Origin: Pseudomonadota bacterium
GTDB taxonomy: Bacteria > Pseudomonadota > Gammaproteobacteria > Legionellales > Legionellaceae
Assembly: GCA_021807845.1 (NCBI GenBank)
Contig: JAKBCM010000046.1
Location: forward strand, 1-9,538
Length of the DNA stretch: 9,538 bases
Direction of reading: 5' to 3'
The position numbers and the translations under genes are program-made. Under the pieces are notes generated by a model, which was given only the letters and a program-made list of their open reading frames with translations, had not been told where the DNA came from and made no database searches. Position 1 is the stretch's first letter; each line of letters begins with the position of its first letter. Positions 1-6,407 of the stretch are shown here, in pieces.

Positions 1-1093
1 CCAACAGCAGAGAGGGGTGCTGACTAAGATGAGCTAATTCATGATATTCACCACTCATTCCTAAGGGCAAATAACCTGTGTTTTGATGCCATTGTTGTTG
101 AACATCAGGTCGTGCCAAATAAACAAAAAAACGAGCAATCCCACGATACACCAAAGGATTTTGTCCATTAACCACCCAAATAGCTGCACCACCCGTGACA
201 TTATTGAATCGGGTAACACTGACTTCTTTGTCAAGTGGTATGGGAGCCATAGCAACAGGAAAAGTGACCAATTGTTTGACGCTGTTAAAGGCTCCGGAAG
301 ATTGGCTAATCAATGGACAACGTCCACTGGTAAAAAGAACGGTTGCATCATCCGAGCGCCCACCATATTCAAAATAATGCTCACGTTGCCAACGACGCAG
401 TCTTGCAAGATGAGTGATTATTGCTTGGCTGTTATAAGTTGCTTTTTGATGAGACGCGTCTGTCATCGTAAGGCCGTGTAATGCTGCAAATGATTCAATT
501 AAGATCCAGGCAGGATAAGTCGAGGTATATGCACATCTAAATCCTCTTTGTCTTAATTTGTTAGCCAATACTTCGAGTTCATCCCATGTGCTAGGAAATG
601 AATCCCCGGAATATCCGACGCTTGCCAGTGCCATGACATCATATACCATCACAGGGATTGATGTATTGAGAGGCATAGCCATCAGTTTATTGTGTTCACT
701 ATAATAAGCTCGAATTGCTGGAAAAAAACTCGATAGAGGTAAGGTCATACCCTCTTCTTCCATGAGCTCATGAACAGGCTTAATAATGCCTTGAGGGATC
801 AGCATCGAATCTTTTCCGACTTCAAACACCTGCACCATAGATGGGGGTTGATGCGCACGAAATGCTGCGGCAAAGCTCGTGAGAGATTCAATATAATTCC
901 CTTTATAGATTGGCTTTATCCTATACTCTGTTTGACTTTTATTAAACCCATTTGCAATCAACTGAATCTGTTCTCCCAAATGACCTGCCAAAGAGTGCCA
1001 AAATATGATTTCGGTGGGTTTTGCTTGGAGAGGTAGGGGAGAAAAGCAAAGATAAATGAACCATAGCGTGATGAGCTGTTGCTTGCCTTTCAT
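1..1093 (-). CDS. ugpB: Glycerol-3-phosphate/glycerophosphodiester ABC transporter substrate-binding protein UgpB (C-terminus cut by window edge)
   Basis: Periplasmic solute-binding protein that hands glycerol-3-phosphate or glycerophosphodiesters such as glycerophosphocholine to the UgpAEC permease. The minus-strand frame from ATG 1093 stays open to the left edge (364 codons). The first 24 residues are a signal peptide: a basic start, the hydrophobic stretch LITLWFIYLCF and a likely cut after PLQA. From memory of E. coli UgpB, the body matches block by block: FWHSLAG (31-37), YKGNY (63-67), a TSTYPAWILIESFAALHGL block that parallels the Trp-containing ligand region, SSG (265-267), GGAAIWV, and WHQNTGYLP (335-343). 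E. coli UgpB has 438 residues, so roughly 80 C-terminal residues lie outside the window. The ATG overlaps the ugpQ stop (ATGA, 1093-1090), which implies one transcript with translational coupling. Permease and ATPase genes would be expected beyond the left edge; that is inference. Confidence 0.93.
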   Translation of the reverse strand, partial: MKGKQQLITLWFIYLCFSPLPLQAKPTEIIFWHSLAGHLGEQIQLIANGFNKSQTEYRIKPIYKGNYIESLTSFAAAFRAHQPPSMVQVFEVGKDSMLIPQGIIKPVHELMEEEGMTLPLSSFFPAIRAYYSEHNKLMAMPLNTSIPVMVYDVMALASVGYSGDSFPSTWDELEVLANKLRQRGFRCAYTSTYPAWILIESFAALHGLTMTDASHQKATYNSQAIITHLARLRRWQREHYFEYGGRSDDATVLFTSGRCPLISQSSGAFNSVKQLVTFPVAMAPIPLDKEVSVTRFNNVTGGAAIWVVNGQNPLVYRGIARFFVYLARPDVQQQWHQNTGYLPLGMSGEYHELAHLSQHPSLLL

Positions 1094-1803
1094 GCGAGCA
1101 AATCCGGATAATCGGAAAATATCGCATCAACTCCCCAAGAAAACAATTTAAGCGCTTGACGCTTTCTATTTATCGTATAAGCATAGACTTGATAACCGGC
1201 TGCTAAGATAGCTTGAACTCGATGGGAAGTCAGCGCGCGCTTATTGAAATGAATCGAGACACAAGACAGATTTTGAGCCAGCTCCAACCAGTTTTCTTGC
1301 CAAGCATCCAATAGTAAACCTATAGGAATCTCAGGAGCGAGGCTACGACACAAGGTAAGAGCCTCATAGGAAAAACTCGAAATCAACGGCAATTTTTTAT
1401 CCTGAGGCCAATAACGATTCAAATGGGTTAATACCGCTATTGTTGTTTGCTCTGTTTGATTGGGATAGGGTTTGATTTCAATGTTTGCATCCATATCTCT
1501 GGTCACTAACCATTGAATAGTTTCCTTAAACCTTGGGATTTTTTCACCTCGAAAATGCTTAGAAAACCAACTCCCAGCATCTAAGGACTCAAGATATTGA
1601 GCGGTCATCAAACCAAACTCCCCTCGGCCATTGGTTGTTCGTTTTAACTTGTCATCATGAAATACAAATGGCTCGCCGTCAGCGCTGAGCATCACATCAA
1701 ATTCAATAAAACGACAACCCAAAGCATAGGCTTTTTCAAAAGATGCAATTGTATTTTCAGGGGCGTAAGCTGCGGCTCCACGATGACCGATAATCGTATT
1801 CAT
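1090..1803 (-). CDS. ugpQ: Cytoplasmic glycerophosphodiester phosphodiesterase UgpQ
   Basis: Hydrolyses glycerophosphodiesters to sn-glycerol-3-phosphate and an alcohol such as choline or ethanolamine. The 237 residues form one GDPD TIM-barrel domain (E. coli UgpQ has 247). Visible active-site elements are HRG (His7-Arg8), PENT (15-18), the metal ligands Glu34 and Asp36 in IEFDV, the second catalytic histidine in FHDD (His49), and the acidic pair region IEIK (Glu109, Lys111). The C-terminal barrel motif is intact (GVDAIFSDYPDLL). No signal peptide is present, so it acts in the cytoplasm on diesters imported by the Ugp transporter. It lies first in the unit, with ugpB following by a 4-base overlap; in E. 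coli ugpQ is the last gene. The ATG at 1803 has no Shine-Dalgarno sequence close by, but it overlaps the stop of a 14-codon leader ORF, which suggests coupled initiation. Confidence 0.95.
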   Translation of the reverse strand: MNTIIGHRGAAAYAPENTIASFEKAYALGCRFIEFDVMLSADGEPFVFHDDKLKRTTNGRGEFGLMTAQYLESLDAGSWFSKHFRGEKIPRFKETIQWLVTRDMDANIEIKPYPNQTEQTTIAVLTHLNRYWPQDKKLPLISSFSYEALTLCRSLAPEIPIGLLLDAWQENWLELAQNLSCVSIHFNKRALTSHRVQAILAAGYQVYAYTINRKRQALKLFSWGVDAIFSDYPDLLA

Positions 1804-1847
1804 TATGTTGACACAAAAAAATCAAAGATCCCTACTGCTTTTGTCAT
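1803..1847 (-). CDS. Putative 14-residue leader peptide upstream of ugpQ
   Basis: A short frame reads MTKAVGIFDFFVST and ends in TAA. The last A of the stop is the first A of the ugpQ ATG (TAATG, 1805-1801). It carries the best ribosome binding site of the region, TAAGGAG six bases before its ATG, whereas the ugpQ start has none. This is the layout expected for translational coupling by termination and re-initiation. A run of seven T residues on the coding strand (1821-1815) lies near its end; one extra base there would place the leader in frame with ugpQ. It may therefore be a real leader, a slippage site, or a natural or sequencing frameshift hiding a longer UgpQ N-terminus. No family can be assigned from 14 residues. 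Confidence 0.4.
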   Translation of the reverse strand: MTKAVGIFDFFVST

Positions 1848-1853
1848 TCAGAT

Positions 1854-1860
1854 CTCCTTA
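1854..1860 (-). promoter_or_regulatory. Strong Shine-Dalgarno site of the ugpQ leader ORF
   Basis: The minus strand reads TAAGGAG followed by ATCTGA and the leader ATG at 1847. Complementarity to the 16S anti-SD and the 6-base spacing are near ideal. It lies 50 bases before the ugpQ ATG, too far to serve that start directly. Confidence 0.6.
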
Positions 1861-1873
1861 ACATAAAATGACT

Positions 1874-1917
1874 GACTATAGCATTATTGATTTCATCATA
1901 AAATACGACTATAACAT
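1874..1917 (+). repeat. 11-bp direct repeat in the divergent promoter region
   Basis: GACTATAGCAT (1874-1884) and GACTATAACAT (1907-1917) agree at 10 of 11 positions and start 33 bp apart, close to three helical turns. The second copy contains the predicted -10 box of the plus-strand operon. The first lies where a -10 element for the opposite ugp transcript could be (TATAGT read at 1880-1875). A paired operator is possible but unproven; AT-rich promoter DNA also gives such repeats by chance. Confidence 0.4.
1887..1915 (+). promoter_or_regulatory. Predicted sigma-70 promoter of the dehydrogenase-lly-maiA operon
   Basis: TTGATT at 1887-1892 (4 of 6 to the -35 consensus) is followed by exactly 17 bases and TATAAC at 1910-1915 (5 of 6 to the -10 consensus). 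Transcription would start near 1922, giving a leader of about 26 bases before ATG 1948. No other comparably good promoter was seen before the later operon genes, which are packed too closely to need one. The site was found by eye only. Confidence 0.5.
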
Positions 1918-1924
1918 ACAGAAT

Positions 1925-1936
1925 CATCAATTGATG
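1925..1936. promoter_or_regulatory. 12-bp perfect palindrome near the predicted transcription start
   Basis: CATCAATTGATG is a perfect inverted repeat covering positions just downstream of the predicted start site near 1922 and ending 11 bases before the dehydrogenase ATG. A related half-site pair, TGAT-TTC-ATCA, lies at 1888-1898 over the -35 box. Such placement fits a repressor operator for the tyrosine-degradation operon. I do not recognise it as a known TyrR/PhhR or HmgR box. Confidence 0.4.
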
Positions 1937-1947
1937 GATTTTACTTT

Positions 1948-3024
1948 ATGATTTCACCTCACCCAATGAGTTCTGAGCCACACAATAACGAAACCATTGA
2001 TGATTTTTTTGATTATGCCTTATCGCATGGTTTTGAAGATCTTCATTTTAAGGTTTGTCGCGAAACCGGGATGAAAGCGATTGTTGCCATACACAGCACA
2101 AAGCTTGGTCCAGCATTAGGGGGCTGTCGATACATCCAATACAAGGATACAAAGACGGCTTTATATGATGCTATGCGCCTTGCTCGCGGTATGAGCTATA
2201 AAGCAGCTTCCGTCAATTTACCTTTAGGCGGTGGCAAATCTGTGATTATGAAACCACAAACCCCTCATGACCGTACGACTTATATGCACCATTTCGGAGA
2301 ATTTATCAATGAATTAGGTGGGAGATATATCACTGCTTTAGACAGTGGTACTGAGTTAAGTGATATGGATATCATTGCAGAACATACCCCTTATGTTGCC
2401 AGCCTTTCAAGTCATAATGGCGATCCTTCTCCTTATACTGCAAAAGGGGTCGTTTGCGGCATCGAAGCTGCGGTATCTTTCAAACTTGGTAAAGATAGTT
2501 TAAGTGGGTTACACATTGCCATTCAAGGCTTAGGACACGTGGGGTTTAACTTAGCAAAAATACTACACGAAATGGGCGCGACACTCACCGTTGCTGATGT
2601 CGTCCCTATGCGAGTTTCACGTGCCGTTCAGGAATTAGGGGCGAAAAGTGTTTTGGTTGCCGATATCCATAAAATTCCTTGTGATGTATTTGCACCTTGC
2701 GCACTTGGGGGTATTCTCAATGATGAGTCTATCGAACAACTCCAAACAACCATCATTGCAGGTTCAGCGAATAACCAACTAGGGCATAGCTATCATGGCC
2801 AAAAATTACATGCGAAAGGGATCCTCTATGCGACAGACTATGTGATCAATTCAGGAGGACTTATCTATGCGGCCAGTCAATATCTCAATACTCCAAGACA
2901 ATTGGTTGAAGAACAAATTAATACGATTTATACCAGCTTAATCCATATTTTTACCCGCTCGCTCAATGAAAATCGTCCAACGAGCGAGATTGCTGATGCT
3001 ATTGCCGAAGAAAAATTAGCTTAG
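1948..3024 (+). CDS. ldh: Leucine/phenylalanine/valine-type NAD-dependent amino-acid dehydrogenase
   Basis: Oxidative deamination of a branched-chain or aromatic amino acid to its 2-oxo acid with NAD. The 358 residues show the ELFV dehydrogenase fold: a substrate domain with GPALGGCR (54-61), the two lysines Lys85 and Lys97 (in PLGGGKS) and catalytic Asp132 in TALDSGT. It is followed by a Rossmann domain with GLGHVG (194-199), an acidic residue at the end of beta-2 (Asp217), AGSANNQL (271-278) and DYVINSGG (297-304). Length fits leucine dehydrogenase (about 360). It is first in the operon, and the O-methyltransferase starts 11 bases on. Given HPPD downstream, it may supply phenylpyruvate or 4-hydroxyphenylpyruvate; that is inference. 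The start is uncertain: ATG 1948 has only a weak TGATGGA upstream, and Met7 (1966) is an alternative, with the family core beginning later. Confidence 0.88.
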   Translation: MISPHPMSSEPHNNETIDDFFDYALSHGFEDLHFKVCRETGMKAIVAIHSTKLGPALGGCRYIQYKDTKTALYDAMRLARGMSYKAASVNLPLGGGKSVIMKPQTPHDRTTYMHHFGEFINELGGRYITALDSGTELSDMDIIAEHTPYVASLSSHNGDPSPYTAKGVVCGIEAAVSFKLGKDSLSGLHIAIQGLGHVGFNLAKILHEMGATLTVADVVPMRVSRAVQELGAKSVLVADIHKIPCDVFAPCALGGILNDESIEQLQTTIIAGSANNQLGHSYHGQKLHAKGILYATDYVINSGGLIYAASQYLNTPRQLVEEQINTIYTSLIHIFTRSLNENRPTSEIADAIAEEKLA

Positions 3025-3035
3025 GAACCCTTTTC

Positions 3036-3695
3036 ATGAAACATTTGAATCTGACACCCGACCTTTATCATTATTTGTTGGATATATCGCTACGAGAACA
3101 TCCAGTCTTAACAGCGCTTCGCGAAGACACTGCAAATATGGAACTCGCCCTAATGCAGATCCCACCCGAACAAGCGCAATTCTTGCAAATGCTCTTGAGA
3201 TTAATCTCAGCAAAAAAAGTATTAGAATTAGGAACCTTTACCGGTTACAGCGCTTTAGCGATGTCATTGGCCCTTCCAGAAGACGGTCATCTGATGACTT
3301 GTGACATCAATGAAGAATGGACCTGTAAAGCACCTTATTTTTGGCGAGAAGCAAAACAAGAAAAAAAGATAGAACTACGTATAGGTCCTGCCATTGAAAC
3401 CATGAATCAATTGTTAACTGAAGGTCATGGCGAAACCTTTGATTTTATTTTTATCGATGCTGACAAAACGAACTACGTCAACTATTATGAAAAGGCTTTG
3501 AAATTAATTCGTCCCAAAGGACTCATTGCGATAGACAATATATTCTGGGAAGGCAAGGTCATTATAAATGAAGAATCTGGGGCACAAACACGTGAAATTC
3601 GTAAACTGAACAACCTCATCAAACAAGATACTCGTGTATTCACAAGCCTTTTGCCGATTGCTGATGGATTGTTTTTGATTCAACTGAAAGGATGA
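3036..3695 (+). CDS. Class I SAM-dependent, cation-dependent O-methyltransferase (catechol/caffeoyl-CoA OMT family)
   Basis: The 219 residues match the small bacterial O-methyltransferases of the catechol/caffeoyl-CoA group, which methylate a hydroxyl of vicinal diols using S-adenosylmethionine and a divalent metal. Visible are motif I VLELGTFTGYS (62-72), the acidic residue that holds the SAM ribose (Asp90 in TCDIN), the metal ligands Asp141 in FIDADKTNY with Asp167 and Asn168 in IAIDN, and the nearby Lys144. No signal peptide is present, so it is cytoplasmic. A Shine-Dalgarno TTAGGAA overlaps the stop of the dehydrogenase gene. The stop lies in the lly leader, so it is co-transcribed with the homogentisate pathway. 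Its substrate is not shown by the sequence; a role on a catechol or quinol made by the pathway is only a guess from context. Confidence 0.9.
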   Translation: MKHLNLTPDLYHYLLDISLREHPVLTALREDTANMELALMQIPPEQAQFLQMLLRLISAKKVLELGTFTGYSALAMSLALPEDGHLMTCDINEEWTCKAPYFWREAKQEKKIELRIGPAIETMNQLLTEGHGETFDFIFIDADKTNYVNYYEKALKLIRPKGLIAIDNIFWEGKVIINEESGAQTREIRKLNNLIKQDTRVFTSLLPIADGLFLIQLKG

Positions 3696-3700
3696 CAGTT

Positions 3701-4753
3701 ATGAGCACAAATATCAAAGAAAACCCCTGCGGATTATTGGGTTTTGCTTTTCTTGAGTTTTCCGGTCCACAAAGTGAACCTTTACATCGCCAATTTATTG
3801 AAATGGGCTTTACTAAAACGGCCATTCACCAGCAATTAGATATCACGCGTTACGAACAAGGTAATATTCAATTTATTGTCAATCAGGAAAAAAACTGCCA
3901 AGCAGAAGCCCATGCTAAAACCCATGGCCCAGGTGCCTGTGCCATGGGTTTTAAAGTACAGAATGCAAAGGCCGCTCATGACTATGCGATTCATCATGGA
4001 GCGACCTCTTTTAACGAAAAGGGTCATGTTCATCACCATCTGCTAGCCATAGAAGCCATTGGTGGTAGCGTGATTTATTTTGTTGATGAACAACATCACC
4101 CTTTCGATAATCAATGGAAAGAACTTCATCCTCAATCAACAAAAGAGCTGAAATCCGGCTTAACTGATATCGATCATCTCACGCACAATGTTTTTCGCGG
4201 CAATATGGACAAATGGGCCAAATTTTATGAATCGATTTTTAATTTTCATGAGATCCGTTTTTTTAACATCACAGGTAAAATGACCGGTCTGATTAGTCGA
4301 GCCCTCGCAAGCCCTTGTGGAACAATTAAAATTCCTTTAAACGAATCAAAAGATGATCAATCGCAAATCGAAGAATTTTTACACCAGTACCAAGGTGAAG
4401 GAATACAGCATATTGCCTTAAATACACCTGATATTTACCATACGGTTCACCACTTACGAAAACAGGGTGTAAAATTTCTATCTGTTCCAGATACCTACTA
4501 TGACATGATCAAGGATCGCATACCCTGGCACGATGAACCTATGAATCAACTACACCATGAGCAAATATTGATCGATGGTGAAAAAGACCCTGCTGGTGGG
4601 CTATTATTACAAATCTTTACAGAAAATATATTTGGCCCTGTTTTCTTTGAAATCATTCAAAGACGTGGCAACCAAGGGTTTGGTGAGGGCAATTTTCAAG
4701 CTTTATTTGAAGCGATTGAACGCGATCAAGTTAAGCGTGGAACCTTATCATAA
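3701..4753 (+). CDS. lly: 4-hydroxyphenylpyruvate dioxygenase (legiolysin)
   Basis: Fe(II)-dependent conversion of 4-hydroxyphenylpyruvate to homogentisate with loss of CO2. The 350 residues carry two vicinal-oxygen-chelate domains; the C-terminal one holds the iron triad His159 (IDHLTHNV), His237 (GIQHIALNT) and Glu317 (FFEIIQR), spaced as in Pseudomonas HPPD (161/240/322 from memory). The C-terminal gating helix region GNQGFGEGNFQALFEAIERDQ is present. Strong resemblance to Legionella Lly is from recall. In Legionella this enzyme underlies brown pyomelanin, fluorescence and the haemolysis phenotype of clones (established). An ATG at 3692 overlaps the previous stop (ATGA) but lies directly on the AAAGGA ribosome site, leaving no spacing. 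ATG 3701 has about 9 bases of spacing and gives the family-like N-terminus, so it is preferred. Confidence 0.95.
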   Translation: MSTNIKENPCGLLGFAFLEFSGPQSEPLHRQFIEMGFTKTAIHQQLDITRYEQGNIQFIVNQEKNCQAEAHAKTHGPGACAMGFKVQNAKAAHDYAIHHGATSFNEKGHVHHHLLAIEAIGGSVIYFVDEQHHPFDNQWKELHPQSTKELKSGLTDIDHLTHNVFRGNMDKWAKFYESIFNFHEIRFFNITGKMTGLISRALASPCGTIKIPLNESKDDQSQIEEFLHQYQGEGIQHIALNTPDIYHTVHHLRKQGVKFLSVPDTYYDMIKDRIPWHDEPMNQLHHEQILIDGEKDPAGGLLLQIFTENIFGPVFFEIIQRRGNQGFGEGNFQALFEAIERDQVKRGTLS

Positions 4754-4768
4754 GGTTTAGGAGCACCT

Positions 4769-5761
4769 ATGAAATTAGCAACCTTGAAAACAGCACATAG
4801 TCGAGATGGTGAGTTATGCGTTGTCAGTCAAGATTTATCGGTAGCCATTTGTGTGCCCCACATCATATCAACCCTACAATTGGCCATCGAAAATTGGGAA
4901 AAGTATGAGCAACCCTTACAACAAGTCTATCTTCAGCTAAATCAAGGTGAATTACGTGATATTTTCAAGTTCGACCCTTCTCTCATGTCATCCCCTCTTC
5001 CTCGAGCTTACCAATGGGCAGATGGCAGTGCTTATGTGAATCACGTAGAACTTGTACGTAAAGCCCGTGGTGCTGAGATGCCTGCCAATTTTTGGACGGA
5101 TCCCTTGATGTATCAGGGCGGATCAGATGGATTTCTTGGCCCTATGGATCCCATCATCGTCACTGATGAATCATATGGTATTGATTTTGAAGCAGAGGTA
5201 GCCGTTATCACTGATGACGTTCCCATGAACGTGGCACTCAAAGAAGCAAAAAAGCATATCAAACTTTTGATGCTGGTCAATGATGTCTCTCTTCGCAATC
5301 TCATTCCAAACGAGTTGGCCAAAGGATTTGGCTTTTTTCAATCAAAACCCGCCAGTAGTTTTTCACCCATTGCAGTGACACCGGATGAATTGGGCTCTCA
5401 TTGGGATGGTCAGCGAGTTCACTTACCCCTTTATAGTTATTTAAATGGTGAATTGTTTGGGCAACCCAATGCAGGCATTGACATGACTTTCTCTTTTCCA
5501 GAGCTCATTGCTCATGCTGCAAAAACCAGATATTTATCAGCAGGAACGATTATCGGTTCAGGGACTGTGTCAAATACAGACAGAAGTAGAGGCTCTTCTT
5601 GCATTGCTGAAAAAAGAATGTTGGAAGTCTTAAACGAGGGGAAAGCCAAAACTCCTTTTATGAAGTTTGGTGATACCATATGCATTGAAATGACCAATGA
5701 ACATGGACAAAGTGTGTTTGGAGCTATTGAACAAACGGTTCAAAAAAAGGAAATATTGTGA
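4769..5761 (+). CDS. fahA: Fumarylacetoacetate hydrolase
   Basis: Cleaves fumarylacetoacetate to fumarate and acetoacetate, the last step of tyrosine breakdown. The 330 residues are of the shorter bacterial type (about 330, against about 420 in animals). An N-terminal domain of about 70 residues precedes the FAH fold. Visible are the PLPRAYQWADGSAYVNHVE block (Asp85, His92), the metal-binding pair in DFEAEVAVI (Glu141, Glu143), Asp172 in LVNDVSLRN, and the C-terminal GTIIGSGTVSN turn. Assigning Asp85/His92 as ligand and base is inferred by position from the animal enzyme. AGGAG lies a few bases before the ATG, 15 bases after lly. The stop overlaps the GTG start of the isomerase gene. Other FAH-fold enzymes (decarboxylases, hydratases) are possible, but the operon context makes this call safe. 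Confidence 0.92.
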   Translation: MKLATLKTAHSRDGELCVVSQDLSVAICVPHIISTLQLAIENWEKYEQPLQQVYLQLNQGELRDIFKFDPSLMSSPLPRAYQWADGSAYVNHVELVRKARGAEMPANFWTDPLMYQGGSDGFLGPMDPIIVTDESYGIDFEAEVAVITDDVPMNVALKEAKKHIKLLMLVNDVSLRNLIPNELAKGFGFFQSKPASSFSPIAVTPDELGSHWDGQRVHLPLYSYLNGELFGQPNAGIDMTFSFPELIAHAAKTRYLSAGTIIGSGTVSNTDRSRGSSCIAEKRMLEVLNEGKAKTPFMKFGDTICIEMTNEHGQSVFGAIEQTVQKKEIL

Positions 5762-6396
5762 AACTTTATGATTATTATCGTTCTACAGCATGTTACCGCG
5801 TGCGTATAGCACTGCATTACAAAAACATTCATTTTGAAGCTTTACCTGTTCATTTGATCAATCATGGAGGGGAACATCACCACCCCAGTTATATTGAATT
5901 GAATCCTCAAGGATTAGTTCCAACACTGGATGAGAATGGTCATATCTTAAGCCAATCCTTAGCTATCATTGAATACCTAGAAGAAATTTGCCCAACCCCA
6001 TCTTTACTCCCGAATAATCCCTTGGCACGCGGACAAGTGAGAAGTATCGCTCTGAGCATCGCTTGTGATATGCATCCTTTGAATAATTTACGGGTATTAA
6101 ACCAATTACGACAACAATTTCAAGCCACAGAAGCACGCATTAAAGAGTGGTATCACCATTGGCTGAAAACAGGATTTGATGCCATAGAGACACAATTGAA
6201 ACATTTGCCCAGAAAAAATCACGTTTGCTATGGACATGACATCACTTTGGCAGATGTCTGCCTGATACCTCAGGTGTATAATGCCAAACGCTTTGATTTT
6301 TCAATGAGTGCTTATCCACTCATCAATGAAATCAATGACTATTGTTTAAGAATGGATGCATTTAAGAATGCAGCACCTGAAGTATATGAGAATTAG
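5758..6396 (+). CDS. maiA: Maleylacetoacetate isomerase (zeta-class glutathione transferase)
   Basis: Glutathione-dependent cis-trans isomerisation of maleylacetoacetate to fumarylacetoacetate. The 212 residues fit the zeta class: an N-terminal thioredoxin-like domain with the signature region RSTACYRVRIAL (8-19), the cis-proline segment NPQGLVPTL (49-57) and the glutathione gamma-glutamyl contact QS (66-67) in SQSLAIIEYL. The all-helical domain follows, with SIACDMHPLNN and the HDITLADVCLIPQVYNA block. At the signature the human Ser-Ser-Cys is Ser-Thr-Ala with Cys12 next, within the variation I recall for bacterial members. The start codon is GTG within GTGA shared with the fahA stop, with AAGGA about 6 bases before it, so translation is coupled. 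It is the last operon gene. The next gene faces it after 11 bases and I see no clear terminator hairpin. Confidence 0.94.
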   Translation: MKLYDYYRSTACYRVRIALHYKNIHFEALPVHLINHGGEHHHPSYIELNPQGLVPTLDENGHILSQSLAIIEYLEEICPTPSLLPNNPLARGQVRSIALSIACDMHPLNNLRVLNQLRQQFQATEARIKEWYHHWLKTGFDAIETQLKHLPRKNHVCYGHDITLADVCLIPQVYNAKRFDFSMSAYPLINEINDYCLRMDAFKNAAPEVYEN

Positions 6397-6407
6397 GTGA
6401 TTGTTGT

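Noticed and set aside
83..481. A 132-codon plus-strand open frame opposite ugpB
   Set aside because: It is antisense to a clearly conserved UgpB reading frame, has no family features and no ribosome site; it is a shadow.
3692..3700. ATG at 3692 as the lly start
   Set aside because: The AAAGGA ribosome site touches this ATG directly; ATG 3701 has proper spacing and matches the expected N-terminus.
6397..6407. Bidirectional terminator between maiA and the exported-protein gene
   Set aside because: The 11-bp gap and the flanking gene ends show no GC-rich hairpin with a T-tract on either strand.
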